DNA of 64,000 nt. It comes from Amoebidium appalachense. Its lineage: Eukaryota; Ichthyosporea. The stretch's first letter is position 1, and each line of letters starts with the position of its first letter. A program made the translations under genes and the position numbers. The stretch spans positions 3,968,001 to 4,032,000 of the forward strand of contig CAVNZM010000004.1 of the NCBI GenBank assembly GCA_963693365.1, in the 5' to 3' direction. Of the stretch, positions 1-29,566 are shown piece after piece. The notes under the pieces are model-generated. The model searched no databases. It was not told where the DNA came from and worked only from the letters and a program-made list of their open reading frames with translations.

Positions 1-48
1 ACACACACACACACTACACACTGCTTACGATTCTTCAAATTATTGCAG

Positions 49-11154
<11,106 letters not shown>

Positions 11155-11323
11155 AAAAGGGAATTTGGCGGTGGTTTTTAGGTTACACCTCTTCGTTTTT
11201 AGGTTACACCGTTTCAGTGTGGTGATTGTGTAACGTAGATGGCGTATGTACGACCTTTGACTTTCGTTTTCTTTCTTTCTTTTTTCTTTTTTCTTTTTTC
11301 TTTTTTTCTTTTTTTCTTTTTTT

Positions 11324-11366
<43 letters not shown>

Positions 11367-12176
11367 GAGGGAGGGGGGAAGGGGGGGGGGGGGGGGAGGG
11401 GGGGGGTACATCGGTGGGTTATGTGCCTATGAGGTTGTGTATGTTGGCCCTATATGTTCGGGAAAGGGCCTTGGAGGGAGTTGTAACTGTTTTTGTGCAC
11501 GAATGCCCGCTGCTCCATGCATTCAGCCCTTAAATTCTGTACATTTTGTATTGTATTTTTTGGTTCATCTTTTTTAATTACTCTGTTTTTTTCGCCTAGT
11601 GTAATCGATGCGCAAAAAACAACAATGGCGTGATTTTTCGTTTTCTGTGCGTTGGCATCTTATGGATGCGTTCATTTCCCCATCATGTACACAGAAAGTC
11701 ATGTACACAGAAAAATGGAATATGTACATACAGAGAATTGTTGTGTGCCAAAAGGTATGAATTGAAAACATTTGGTTTCAGGGCTTTCCAAATTCCAATG
11801 CGCCATCCATTTATCATGATGCATGTGCACATTTGAACTTTGATTTTTCAATTTAAGTCACAAAGTTTACCAAGTGGCAAATGTTTATAGATTTTTTTTA
11901 TTAAAAATTAGGAGTATTATGTAATGCTATTGCGATTGTTAACAGACATGTCACTGTGTGTATGTATAAACCGATCGCGACTCGGGATTCAACCCACTTT
12001 TGGGTCCATCGACCAGATGTGCCAGCTGAAAATATCATGTGGCTTGTTCGATGTATAGACAATTTGCAATTGCCTAACTGAGTGGATCAATCCTGGATAG
12101 TATCGATACCCCCTGTATTAGTGCAGCAGCATTAAGTGGAGTGCACTAGGTCAACTTGGTGGTTGATCTTTTGCGG

Positions 12177-12210
<34 letters not shown>

Positions 12211-13265
12211 AGGATCGGACCGTCGGAATTGCAATACTATGGCTGACGAGAGGATACGTACGTGTACGAAATACACACATGCCGCCGCTGCAAAGCAGAA
12301 GTTGCAGGGTAGGCGCGTACGTCGAGGGTAGGTTGGGGAGGGTTGAAACGTGCCGGTTCATGATCAGAGTGCGACTAGTACACACACCACCGGCCGCAGA
12401 CAGAATGTTGTCAACGGAGTGGGGCGGGGGAATCGAATGCGCATGCCAATGTTTCAACATGATCATCGCCATTCATAATCATTGTAATGAGGCATACGCT
12501 TTGAGGATATGCATTGCAATTGCAATCATTCGTTGACTGAAGTGAAAACTACTTACGTATACATAGTGCATCCCATGCGATGCCTTGGAGCATACGGTAC
12601 CCTGCGCATGCAATTGCCACTGCAAATGCACACACACGGTGCCGTGGTAAATTCAAGTTAACGTTGGCATGCACAGCTGCAGCACGCCACAACCTTATAT
12701 TGATACATGTATCAATAATGCAGGCTCATTCAGCATGCAATTAATCCAAAAAACTAGAACCAACATGTATCACCGATCTCGTTGCAAGTTAACCTCAGGC
12801 CGGTCTAATCGGATCCATACAATTCAGCATACATTTGCGCTATTTGGATTTGCGTCTTCATTCGTATCATAGTGAAGTGGTGAAAAGGCTCTGCGGAGGT
12901 CATGTCGATATTATGCTTGTATATCGTTCAAGCATCAATCACGCGCAGCCATACAACAAGTGTTTAGATATCAAAGTATAAAATGTTAAAACGTGCATGC
13001 ATACATATATGCAGTTCGATCTTTGCCTAAAAGAACTCTTATACAATACATGTGTGCTCCCAAGGTTTGCGTGGGTTACTTTACACCGTGTCAAATTTGA
13101 ATGTCCTTAGGCATTTCTGTTCACCCAATAATATTTCTATTCGCTCAATCAAATCTACTCACTCAAATATATCCATTCACTTGCCCATCAAAGCATAATC
13201 AATATAGCCCCCTACATCAAAAATCACCAAAACACCCCCGAATTGAACAGGTTTCAAACAATTAG

Positions 13266-13325
<60 letters not shown>

Positions 13326-13401
13326 ACAAACAAAAAAAAAACAAAAAAAAAACACCCAACTACCCGAAAAAAAAAAAGAAAAAAAAAGAAAAGCAAAAAA
13401 G

Positions 13402-13433
<32 letters not shown>

Positions 13434-13464
13434 CAACAACATCAAAACCTCTTAGGACCTTTCC
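11155..13464. other. Convergent intergenic region with no gene recognised
   Basis: It separates the + strand TCAIM-family gene from the - strand SPPL gene. A T-rich/G-rich block lies at 11270-11407, poly-G at 12178-12209, poly-C at 13266-13311, and an A-rich stretch at 13330-13440. The rest (11410-13250) is ordinary unique sequence; ORFs there are short and have no family features. Confidence 0.6.
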
Positions 13465-17758
<4,294 letters not shown>

Positions 17759-19017
17759 TCTTAGTATTAAACCCGGTTATGGGTGTCAATAACAGTAGGT
17801 TAGAAAAAAAAATACGTTTGGCTTACAATTATGGCATCAGCAAGAGCATGGATCTTTGAATGTGGCACAAACAAAACATGAACACAAAATCTGCGCTGGA
17901 CCCTAAACACTAACTGTCCTTGAGCGGCGGCGAAGTGTGAGCTGCCGGGCTACGCTTTTATCCTGGTAGCTACCGACTCTGCACACCAATCTGCACAGCA
18001 TAAAGCTTCATTAACCACAAACCGGTCGCACAACTTGAAACGAAAAACTCGGAAAACGCTCATCTCGACCACGGAGACTTGTGTTGTGTGATGACGACGA
18101 CCCATACTGCCCAACCAAATAGATCTGGCCAATGAAAACGCGCAACACAAACCGTCCGCCAATCAGCAGTCGCACAATAAAGATCCAGTGACCCGCGGTG
18201 CACGCGTGAAACGTTGTGCGGAAGTTTTTTTTTTCTTTTCCACACGAATATGTGCGTGCGTGTGCCGGAAGTAGCATACAACCCACAAAGTGCAGAGGTG
18301 TGCACTCGGGGTGCCACAGTGTCTATTCATGTTTTTGTCACTCTTTGGAAAAAAATGGGGAACAGTAGGGGTGGGTGAGTGGTTAGTAGTTTGACGGGGA
18401 GGGGGGGAGGCCCGGGAGGGAAGGACTTGCCAAATACAGTACCGTTAGACGGTCTCAGACCGTGGCTGAAGACTACCAGAAATGTACACATATTATTCAT
18501 GTAAACGTCTGCTCCTGCGCAGATTATTAAAACAACACAAAAAAACAATGAACCATTCACACATTCACATATTACTTGAGAGAGAGAAAAACCAGGTCCA
18601 CGCCTGGCTCATGCAGTACTTTTATTTATTGACCAAATTTCGTGTCCACCACGCCCCAGAGCCCCACACGGGCTCGAGCAGTAAAAAAGCTGACTATACG
18701 ATAGTATGCATACATGGATATAGGGTGAGTGGTGTGTTCTCGAGACCAGCTCCATAGTTCAATAACAGGACAACTTGGGGGAATAGGTAGAGCCAGCACC
18801 GGCCCTGGCTCTATTGCGCGCTTATGACTGGAGTTTTTGCTCAACCGGTCACTGGAGAGGGGAAAGGGCATGTCAGCCAAACGAATCATTCTCTTGTACT
18901 CCCTACATATGATATGCAATACTAGGGGGAGAGGGTTGTGTGGGTGTCTGTGGTGTGCAGGTGCGTGTGCGCATACGGAGAACAGAGAGGGAGGGAGGGA
19001 GGGAGGGAGGGAGCGAA

Positions 19018-19060
<43 letters not shown>
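17759..19060. other. Intergenic region between SPPL 5' end and UAP56 3' end
   Basis: Both flanking genes are on the minus strand, so this should hold the SPPL promoter and the UAP56 3' region, possibly with a last short UAP56 exon. The sequence is mostly unique and almost free of microsatellites up to 18970, unlike the introns. No convincing coding stretch was seen, only short ORFs without family features. Confidence 0.5.
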
Positions 19061-19061
<1 letters not shown>

Positions 19062-19064
<3 letters not shown>

Positions 19065-19262
19065 TGAATGCGTCAAAAAGTACGAAGTACACAAGAACAA
19101 ACGGATAACACGATGCAGAATGCAAGCCATACATAAAGAGTATGCATAATAAGCAGAGCCCATCCTCAGGGGGGGCCCACGTCATCCACAGTACCCGAGT
19201 TTCGACCTATTCCCCTCGTTAACGAAACCCAACTCAGATACTGTTTCACTTGAACATGAGTA
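19062..19262 (-). mobile_element. SINE-like repeat, head plus body, at the UAP56 3' end
   Basis: Body at 19062-19168 is near-identical to the 16.2 and 40.5 kb copies. The head (revcomp of 19170-19262) carries ATCTGAGTTGG and AGGTCGAAACTCGGG. Its 3' end meets a G run on the plus strand (19019-19062). The head supplies the stop codon that a read-through UAP56 ORF would use. Confidence 0.9.
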
Positions 19263-20669
19263 GGGGGGGGGGGGGGGCAGGGCACATACTGTAAGAGTTG
19301 GGGTCGATGCTCTCGGGCAGCTCTGTGACCTCGACCTCGAAGCGCTTCTGCACCTCGTTAAGTACATCAGAGTCCTCTTGTGACGACACAAACGAGATGG
19401 CTAGACCCTTGGTGCCGAACCGACCGGCACGCGCTACCTGCAAGGGGGAAAACGGGTTAATATCCGGATAAATAAGCACATTTGCATGGAGTTGCACACG
19501 TTCTATGGCGATTGTTGAAAGGGTAAACAAAAAACATAGGCAAAGAGCGATCATGATGTGTTATCGACGTTCTCACTGTCGCATGTACATGTTCCTAGCA
19601 TATCAACCACAGTGAAAGAAACCACACTTGATCTAGTACTTATCACCACACAACCGTACCGTTCACTTCAGAACACTTACAGCAACACACACACAACTGC
19701 CAGCCACCCCCCCCCCCCCACACACACGCCAACCATTCGTCAACATTACTTACTCTGTGCAGGTATGCATCGGAGCCAGCGGGCATGTCGTAGTTGACGA
19801 CAATGTTGACACGCTCGATGTCCAGACCACGGCCACACAGGTCCGTGGACACCAGAATGCGCTTCTGGAAGTCCTTAAACTCCTTGAGCAGCCTCAACCT
19901 ACACGAGAATATTGTCAGTTGGGTGCTGTGGAAATTGCCTGGATTGATAAAAAAATTGATTGCCATGAAGAGAACCAAGCTACCTGCACACCACATCAAA
20001 CATCCCCCTGCCCTCCCTCCCCTCTCAAAAATAAATAATTCCCCTTCCAAACACGGCACGCCCACACGCAGAGAGGTAGACCGACACCGCACACAACACA
20101 CGTAAGCATGCACTCACAAAAATGCACTACACACGACACCTGCACACCCGAACATGCACAAACTATTTCATGGTGTTAATATCCACCCCACCCCAAGCAT
20201 GCACCAATCATGTACGTGCAAGACACACAGAGAGAAAGGCACCCACCGCTCGTTCTGCTCCGTCTGGCCGTGGATGGCAATGGAAGGGAAGTTGCACTCG
20301 ACAAGCAGATTGCACAGCGCCTGTGCGCGCTGCTGCGACTTGACGAAAATCACAACCTGTGAAAGAAATGCAAGTCAGTACACCGTTTCCAGGTAGCTCA
20401 TGCAACAGCTCCTCCATTTGCGCCAACCCCTCTCTCCCCTCCTCCCCCACCTCCAAAAAAATCGTCACAAAAACTATTCATGAAGAAGAACCCACAACCC
20501 CAGCCAAGGATGATAGAAACGGCCTAGTCTGTACCTCGCCTGAGGAGGAGGGACGCAGGTGTTCGAATAAGAAGAGGTGAGCAGACAAAACATGAGGAGT
20601 ACCATGTGTTTCTGTTGCCCGTGCCTTGAGGGGTATGTATGTGTGCGTGTGTGTGTGTTTGCGAGAGAA

Positions 20670-20707
<38 letters not shown>

Positions 20708-21063
20708 GAGAGAGAGAGGGGGGGAGTCCCCGTTACCTGGTTGAACTCCAGGTTGTCCAGCAGGTCTGTGAGCTTTCTGTTTTTGAGGTTCTCCGTCAGC
20801 TTGACGTAGTGCTGCTGCAAGCCGTGCAGCGTGAGCTTTGTCTCGTCGTCAACGTAGATTTGCATCGGGTCACGCATGAACTTGAGGCACACCTCACGGA
20901 TGGGCTTGGCAAGCGTGGCGCTGAACATCATCACCTGCTTCTCGCGGGGCGTCGTCTTGAAAATGGCCTGCACGTCGGCACGCATGTCTGCACGAGGGAA
21001 GAGATATGGTTAGTGGAATGAAAAGGGAAGACAACAAATTGGGGCACAGGTTTTTTTTTTTTT

Positions 21064-21102
<39 letters not shown>

Positions 21103-22343
21103 AGGGGGGGAGGGGGGGCTGTCGTGCCAAAGGAACTGGTCATACAGACACATGGGCACAACCTAGCAAGGTCCCGGCTACTGAAGCGCACAAGTGAAGA
21201 GTATGCCTGACATACTTGAACCGGGTGGGAAGGTGTCAAGATGCAATAGTGAAAGGTGTTGTGGAAGGTGTTGAAGGGCCCACCCTTCGTACGTGTGCAT
21301 GCGAGGATGAGTGAACGAACATGGTTTTCCTTTTCCTTTTCCTTTTCCATTTCTTTATGTGTGTGTGTGTGTGTGTGTTTTGGGGGGTGGGGGGATACAT
21401 ACCAAGCTGGTCGAGCATCTTGTCGCACTCATCCAGCACAAAGTGCTTGACCTTGGACAGGTCGAGCAGCTTGTTGCGGGGGTCTGTGGCCAGCTGCTTG
21501 ATGCGCCCGGGGGTGCCGACGACAATGTGTGGGTAGTTGTCCTTGTCCTTGAGCGTCTTCTCATCCTGCTTGATGCTGACGCCGCCAAAGAACACAGCCG
21601 ACCGAACGCCATTCATGTACTTGCTGAACCGCTCGTACTCATTGCGGATCTGGTACGCCAATTCGCGCGTGTGGCACATGACAAGAACGTGGACCTCACC
21701 GTCCACGGGTTCGAGCTGCTGCAGGGTGGCAAGCACGAACACGGCCGTCTTACCCATGCCGGACTTGGCCTGGCAGATGATGTCCATGCCGAGGATGGCC
21801 TGGGGGATGGCAACGTGCTGGACTGTGGGGACAAGAACATGACGTTAGTGCTTGCTCGGTGAACTAAAAATACGAGCACTTGACTTTGGTTTTGCCATCT
21901 CGCTAAGGCCACAAGAAAACACAACTATGAGCCTGTCCACCAGTCCGCAACCATCTCCGCCTCCCAACCTTCTGAACTTTACCCTTCCTCCTGACCATCT
22001 GTAACAACAAAGCTCAGGCTCTTATTCTTTCCTCCAAGCACTCATCCTTTCGTCCTAACCATCTAAAACAGCCACCACGTCTACAAGCGCCACGGCAAAC
22101 CGACCGTCTCATCCCTCAGGCACGTAAGCAAAACCCACCTTCTGAAGGGTGCTCAAAGCCACAGTCCACGATGGCGCGGAGGAGCTCGGGCTTCAGGAGG
22201 AAATCCCTGAAGCCGGAGGTGTGAATACCGACGTAGCCCTTCTTTGTGGTGGCTACGGCAGCCCCCTTCTCCTCGACCGCGGCCTCATTCTCCTGGGCCA
22301 AATCCTCGTCGTAGTCGAGAAGCTCATCACCGTTGTCGGCCAT
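19246..22343 (-). CDS. DDX39B: DECD-box RNA helicase UAP56/Sub2 (DDX39B)
   Basis: Nuclear ATP-dependent RNA helicase of the TREX complex, acting in spliceosome assembly and mRNA export. Exons: 22343-22139, 21822-21403, 20987-20737, 20356-20247, 19898-19754, 19437 to about 19290; all phases agree. Motifs: acidic N-terminus with LLDYDEDL, Walker A AKSGMGKT (87-94), [22 protein letters not shown] (from residue 199), [17 protein letters not shown] and [17 protein letters not shown]. The DECD tetrad and the CHTRELA motif separate it from other DEAD-box families. It spans 426 codons to DPNSY against about 428 in the family, so only a few C-terminal residues are missing. Either a short last exon follows a donor GTATGT at 19289, or the ORF reads on through a proline run to a stop at 19246 inside a SINE copy. 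Confidence 0.95.
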
Positions 22344-25300
22344 GTTGGATGCTTTTTGATGGGGAGAGAGCTGTGGACATAGCGCGTTAAGGAGGGTTTC
22401 CAGCAGGACCTGTAAGGGGAAGAAGACTGCTCCACAAGCAGACGGCCTTCTTGATTTGTGTTGCAGACGAGTTGTTCAGGCAGGATAGAAGGCGCTAAGG
22501 AGTGAGAAGCAACACTAGCTATTTCGGCTCCGGAGGTGCACTAATCGACAAAGGCAGTTCCCCATCCTAAAACAAAACTCCGAGCCATGACAGTGATTCC
22601 AGAAATCTCTCTGCCCCGTGACTTTGAACCTCACCCAAGACACTGCCGGGTGTGGTCTGCCACCGTGATCTCGTTCTTTCCGATAAAATGCTACCGTCAT
22701 GCTACCGCCAAGCCGAATAAAAAAACGAAACAAGTAAACTTACTCCCGCTTTCCCTTTCCCCGTATGTTCTGGTGGTTGCGCGACTATGATCTACTTGTC
22801 TTGCACGTTCCATCTCAACAAGTCCACAGGCAACCTTAATTCTACCCGTCACTCCTTAGTCTTCCGCCAGCCGTTGTTTGCCCGTCCACAAGAATGAACT
22901 GTGTAAACGGGCTTTCGAAAACCCCAGCTGAGGAACATGGGGAGTATCCTACGGCCCGAACCCATGGGCTCCAGCCGTACTGCCTCAAAAGGGAAAACAA
23001 GGGAACATTTCTGCCTACGCAAGACCTGTTCCTGCAAAAGGCTCCACTGAAGTAGCTATGCGTTTGGAACGACTGAAATAGCAGGAAAATATTGCCAAGC
23101 ACGAAACGATTCTCCCACGAAATCCGGTCGAAAGCCGTTCGTTCGTTTGGTGAGAGTCTTAAAACCGTCTGCTGCCCATGGGTTGAAACGTTGCCTTGAA
23201 CTCATTTTCGTTTACCCAAGAAGGACACCAGAAGGTAGTAAACCGCCAAACACAAAAGATAACAAGAAAAAAGAGGAAAAGATACAGAAACGGCGAGGGC
23301 AAAAAAAAAAAAAAGAAAGAAAGAAAGGGAAAAAAAGGTACCGTAATAACACACACACAAAAGTCACCCTATCACACACCACAGGAACGCACACAAACAA
23401 AAAGCCTACTAAGTAAACTCTAACACGATATAGCCCAGCTAAATCAAGCCAGCTAGCCTTACAGAGAGGCAGAAAAAAAACAGGCCCGAAGAAAAAGCTT
23501 TCCGCTACCTGAAACGGGAGGGTTACGTTGACACAACGGAGACTGAACTGTTTGACGTGGCGCCAAAATGTTTTTGCCTCATGCCCCAGCAACCCAACTG
23601 CCATCCATGTGACTGCGAGCCAATAAAAACACTGAATAAACACGTTTACATTTTATTGCATACCAGAAAACCGACAAGCAAAAAACCCGATCTTTGTCGT
23701 GGATTCTATGATCACTCTTTCTCCAACTTCCCATTAGTATCCAACCATGTATCTCGGTGCTTCACAACAGCTATTTATAATAATCTGATTCACATTTTAT
23801 AGTGGTTTCAAGGGCTTTTTAGTTTCGAGTAGAGCCTTAGGAACTACACCACTAACGCTCCTTGTGCAGATCCCTACGATGATGTCAGATCTGCATCGTT
23901 CCATTAAAATTTAGCAAGCCGCGACTATTGGTTACATAAATATTAGCTCCCTGCCATCTCGTTCGTCAGCTTTCTCGTTTTTCTTTTGAAGTCGGACTCG
24001 CCTTTCCTCGTTCTTTGTTGTGGACTTTCCCATTCTTACAGTGATGTTGAATTGTTTTTTTCTAATAATATACAGTGCGCGGTGCGATGCTTGAAGGTTA
24101 CGAGTATATGGCAGCTCTAAACAAATTGTCGTCCAAATGTGCGGCTGAATGAAGTTGACTCGAGAGCTATGAAATTTGATTCTTGAATCTATTGGTGGCC
24201 CGAGTTCTGGTACCAAGGCTTGTTTGTGTGGGCGTGCAAACGGCTAGAACTCTTTTGTGTTTACGTATGCTTGTGCGTTTGAATGAAAGTGGTGTGTATT
24301 GCACGAGAAACTACTAGTCTTGTGTTCCTGTGCCACATCTTTATTTATCCGGCTGAGTGTCTGCACGGCCCAATAAACCACAGCCTAGTACGTGCCTAGC
24401 ATCACGGTTGCATGGGTTTCCATATATTCGTGCGCAGTTTTATTTACCCTTGCGAACAGCTTCCAAATTTTTCTGCCATCTTCAACAAACAATTTCGTTA
24501 CACAGCTGAGAGTGCTGCCCTGCACCTGGCTAAGTGCACTGGTGTGTCCCCTGGAGTGCCTAGACGTTCGTGGCAATCGGGGATGTTGAGTATATAAAAA
24601 GTGTATGTAACTATCGCAGTTACTTCAAATGCTACATATAAACCCTTTCGAATTTGGGCATGTACGGTGCCAACCACAAGCAGACGGGCATGTCTCAAGG
24701 TTGAACTAGGGCAGAGGCGACTAGGTGTGCTTGAGTGCCCCTGCCAAGATCATTGTGGGAATGTTTTTCCTAATGCAGTTACGTAAGTGGAGCAGGTGGC
24801 TACGCCTGCACATTATAAGCAAATGCCTCACCTGTCAGCAAACGGCACCCACACCGACCTCCCACCAGCCACTGCAGACTGAACAATTTATGCATGCAGA
24901 GCACTGACAAGATGTCGAGGCTGACACGCAGACACTCTCAAAAAGGTTCCCCAGTGACTATCGCTGATCACATTTTTATAAAACACCCCCTTGATGGCTT
25001 TAAAGACTTCTATAGAGACCCCAACGGAAGAGAATATTGAGTTTAGGAGGTACTTCACCAGCAATGCCATCGGACCAGGCAAGGTGAAGTGTACACGTGC
25101 AAGCGCATACTCAGAGTATTGTAGCCTTGAGATTTTGGCATGTTGGCCTGGAGTGATTAGTTCTAACGCCTTTATTAGTTTATTGTATGAACTGTAGTTA
25201 AATACGTGGCTATGCTATGAGCCTAAGAACATCTAAATTTTCTGGCTGGTAGCATTCGGCACGTGTTTCGGAATCACCACGTACCCTGCAGATGCTGGAC

Positions 25301-25431
25301 TCGGACAACCAAAATCACATTTTTTAATATTGATGTGTGGCATCCAACAAGTAAAGCTGTCACATTTACTTTGCTTCTTCACTTCCATGAGTCAGTAGTT
25401 GCTGTTTGATGCTATACAATTATTAGCCATA
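22344..25431. other. Divergent intergenic region, UAP56 and POLR1E
   Basis: About 3.1 kb between two genes transcribed away from each other, so it should hold both promoters. Almost no G/C homopolymers or dinucleotide repeats are present. There is an A-rich purine stretch at 23258-23340. ORFs are short and carry no motifs I recognise. Confidence 0.6.
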
Positions 25432-26871
25432 ATGAGCAAATACACGCTAAAGTATTCACGGGGTAAGTCTGCAGCCCATGTGGCCACCTTCCCCAACGGG
25501 CTCCCAAGCAGCAAATGTTTTGCAGAGGGCGACGACCAGGAGCTGAAATGGTCTCTTTATGCCTCCCAACAAGCAAGCGGCAAAAAGGTTCGTACCTAGA
25601 CACGTTGAGGGATGTTAGGTCACAGGCATGCCTTGGAACATTATTATGTGACTTTCGTGGAGGGATCCTGCATTGGCTCGTAGCTTCTTGGCCTCTGCCT
25701 GCGCTGCTTACTGTAATCACAGCGGCATATGCGTTCTTGCTTCGTTCAAAAACACTTTGCGTTTTTTTTTTGCTTGAACCCTCCACCCCACCCTCCCCCT
25801 TCCCCCCCCCCCCCCCCCCCCCTCCCCCCGTCCTTCCTTGGTCCCCTTCTCACCCAAGCACTTGCCTCCCCCCCACCCCCCCCCCCCCCCCCCCGCTACC
25901 TTCGCCTGGTTGGTAGCCCCCATGCTTTATTTTCTGTACCCCGCATCCTCCCCACTCTCTCGATCACGCATTCTTGTTGCTTTGACTCTTTCTCGTCTTC
26001 TTTTTATGAGCTCATTGCATTTCAGTGTGTCCCTTCCCCCTCCGTGAGATATCGTCCTCCCCCCTATCCTTTCTGCCCCTCTCCCTTGAATGGAGCTAGT
26101 ACATATCTGGCCTCGTTTACTCATTTCCTCCCTCTCCTCTTCCTTCCCCCCCCCCCCCCCCCCCCTTCCCTCACCCCCTGCCCCCGCCCCCGCCCCCAGT
26201 CCCGCTTTCTCCTTGCCATTTTTTCAGAACCTGAGGTTTTTTTGAGCTGCTACTGGGGCTGGGGGTGGTATGGTGGTGGCGGTAGTTGGGGTGGGGTGGG
26301 GTGGGTGGGTGGATGGGTGGGTGTGTTGTGTGTGTTGTTTGTGAGTGTGTCCGAGGAAGGGGGGGGGGGGGGGGGTGAGGGGGGCTGCTGAAGTTCTAGA
26401 GACGGATCTGGAGCTTTTCCCCTTTTCTCTCTCTCTCTTTCTTTCGGGGGGGGGGGGGGGGGAAGGGGGGGGGGGGGGGAGAGAAGGAGGAATGGAGAAG
26501 AGGATGAGTGTGGGAAGCTTGGAGAGCGTTTTTTTTTTTTCCCTTTTAGTCGGATCTGGCCGTTCTGGATTGACTCACTTTATACATATTTAGAAGTTAC
26601 CCCTGTAGTGTAGTGCATTCTTTAGCCCCTATGTGGCACGAACTGCTTTGCATCCCTTGGGAACAGAGTTTCAATTCTTGTGAGTGGGGTCCTTGGTGAT
26701 CTATGAAAAATTTTGGTTTGTCATTCTTGGTCGGTCCCCCCCACCCCCCCCTTTTCCCTCCCCCCGTCCCTCGCCTGCTTCTTTACTTCAATTTCTTCTT
26801 GACTTTTTTTTGATGTATGAGTGTGTGTGTGGTGGTGGTGTTGGGTGGGTGGGTGGGTGGGGGGGGGGGAT

Positions 26872-26906
<35 letters not shown>

Positions 26907-27044
26907 ACCCACTTTGTGGTTCTATCTCTCGATTTGATTGCGAGCTAGCCCTACGTTAATGTGCAAGGAACCAATGAAACTGAAGCATAGCTAGATGGGC
27001 CAGAAGGGTGGGTGGGGTGGGGTGGGGTGGGGTGGGAGAGACAT

Positions 27045-27079
<35 letters not shown>

Positions 27080-27134
27080 GAAACCTTACACGTGCACACG
27101 CACACACATGGGACCCACCTTACTGACACCCATG

Positions 27135-27195
<61 letters not shown>

Positions 27196-28105
27196 GCACG
27201 CACACGCACACGCACACCAGGAGCCCAAGAAGTTTCTCATTGGAGAGAACGAGGCGATGGAGTACTCTGCAGGCACACACGGGGACACACACACACCCAT
27301 GGTGCGCACGTGCAGATATCTGGTGGGGGTGGTCAGCAAGAAGGACAAAACAGTGACCCTGTATGATGCCGACAACTTTGCACTCAAGCAGGTAGGTCTT
27401 TCTTTTAGATTTAAGATTTTAGAAAAAGTTAAAGTTTAATATCATTTGCGGTTGGGGGGTGGTGAGCAAGAAGTCGAGACAATGACCCTGTATGATGCCG
27501 ACAACTTTGCACTAAAGCAGATAGGTCTTTTTTGAAAGTTAAAGATTTTCTTTAAAAATTATAAAAAATTAACATTGTTTACGGGTGGGGGTGGTTAGTA
27601 AGAAGGACCGAACAGTGACGCAGTATTATGCAGACAACTTTACACTCAGGCAGTTAGGCCTGTGTTTAAAGTTAAAACTTTAAAAAGCCTAAATTTTATT
27701 GTTATTTGTGTTATGGTGATTATGACGGTGGCGGTGTTATTGTTCTTGTTGTTGCTGTCGTTATTGATACTGTTGTTGTTGCTGTTATGATCATTAGTAG
27801 TAGTGCCACCATCATAATAATAATTATCAACGGTGATGTTTGTTGTTTGTTGTTGTTGTTTTCTTTGCTCTCCTCTTTTTCCACTTCGGGAGTTGGGGGG
27901 GGGAGGGGAGGGGGGGGAGGAGGGGGGGGGGGGGGGGGGGGGCAGGACAGCTAAAATACCAGGTCCTCTTACGTTCCGTTCCGCAGCACCCCGCGCTAAA
28001 CTTTTCCCTCGCCCCCTCCCCTCCATTTTGGATTTCCCACTTTTGTGACGTTTTGTTGTTCTCTTTGTTGTCTCCTCCAACCCTCAACTCATACATCCCC
28101 CCCCC

Positions 28106-28136
<31 letters not shown>

Positions 28137-28381
28137 ACACACACACCACCACCACCACCTCCATTACCACTATCACCACCACCCACTTACCAATTTACAA
28201 CTACACACCCACACACTCCCACCCACCCCCACCCCGACCCCACCCCACCTCGATTTTGTCATATTTTTTGTGTGTGCTTTGCAACATGCATTGTGTTGTC
28301 CGTCATGAATGTGTACTTCGAACTCTGTACCACATTCTAACCGCCTCCCCCCTCCCCCCCGCCCGCCCCCTCCCTCTTTCC

Positions 28382-28417
<36 letters not shown>

Positions 28418-29335
28418 TTTTTTTTCCCATTTCAGAGGGTCAAACGTCCCAAATACGAGCAAGAGGGTGATGTGCAGGATGAGGAAGAGAAGGAAGAGAT
28501 GACGGAGTACCAAAAGATGCTCCAATCTAAGAGGGAGCTGACACAGAGCTTTGGTGCCAGAAAGAACCAGAAGTATCTACAGAACATTATGGAGAGTAGG
28601 GTAGATGCTACGGCTTTGGCGGCTGTGTCCGGCGCTGTGCAGAAGCAGTATGTGCCTCCGTTCCTTTCTCCCTCCCTCTCTCCCTCCCTCCCTCCCTCCC
28701 TCCCTCCCCTCCCTCCCTCCCTCCCCCCCCCCCCCCCCCCCCTCTCTCTCTCTCTCTTTCTCTTTCTTTTTTTTTTTGGGTGCGTGTGGGGGGGGGGGGG
28801 GGGGGGGGGGGGGGGGAGATGGGGATGGGGCTCTGTCAGTCTCTCCTATACTTCTCTCTTTTTTTCCTCTCTCTCTCTTTTTTTCTTTTCTTTTTTTTTT
28901 TTTTTTTTGTGGGGGGGGGGGGGGGAGGGGGGGAGGGGGGGGGGGGGGGGGGGGGGCAAGCTATACACGTTTAGTAGCTTCTGATAGTTTTTTTTTGTGT
29001 GTGTGTGTATGTGTGTGTCCCTGCGGGTCTTCTGTCTGTGTGCTTGCCTGTGTGAAGGGGTTGCTGGTAGTTCAGGTAGGGGCAGGGAGGTGGGTGGGTT
29101 GGGGGGGGGGGGGGGGGAAGGGGGGGGGGGGGGGGGGAGGGGGGTTGGTTCCAGAAGTCAGATATAGGCCACACTAGGTGAAGGCAGCAGTTATGGAGTC
29201 GGTAGCCTACCTCTTTTTGAGCCAAACACGGTTTCTGAGTCACGCAGTGAGCAGGTTTTCATAGGGATGACACATGTCCTCGGCAGGCACAAGGTGTTGG
29301 GATGTGGTGTAGATGGGGAGACGCAAACGTGCTCA

Positions 29336-29370
<35 letters not shown>

Positions 29371-29525
29371 TCATTTCCGTGTGTTGATGTACTTGTTATC
29401 CCCCCCCTCCCCCTCCCTCCCTCTCGTCCCGACAAAAAAGAGAGAGAGGAGAGGAGAAAGTGAAGAGCACAAGAACATACACAAACACCCACGGAAACAC
29501 CAGTACATACACACAAGCTAACACA

Positions 29526-29566
<41 letters not shown>

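Noticed and set aside
18482-18919. Overlapping ORFs upstream of the SINE at 19.1 kb, considered as the last UAP56 exon
   Set aside because: No short segment with the family's C-terminal residues and a suitable acceptor could be identified with confidence.
21311-21862. Plus-strand ORF of 183 codons over UAP56
   Set aside because: Antisense shadow of the helicase core exon, which has all motifs on the minus strand.
23147-23643. ORFs on both strands in the A-rich region
   Set aside because: Lys-rich and Phe-rich frames come from an A-rich purine stretch; there is no conserved motif.
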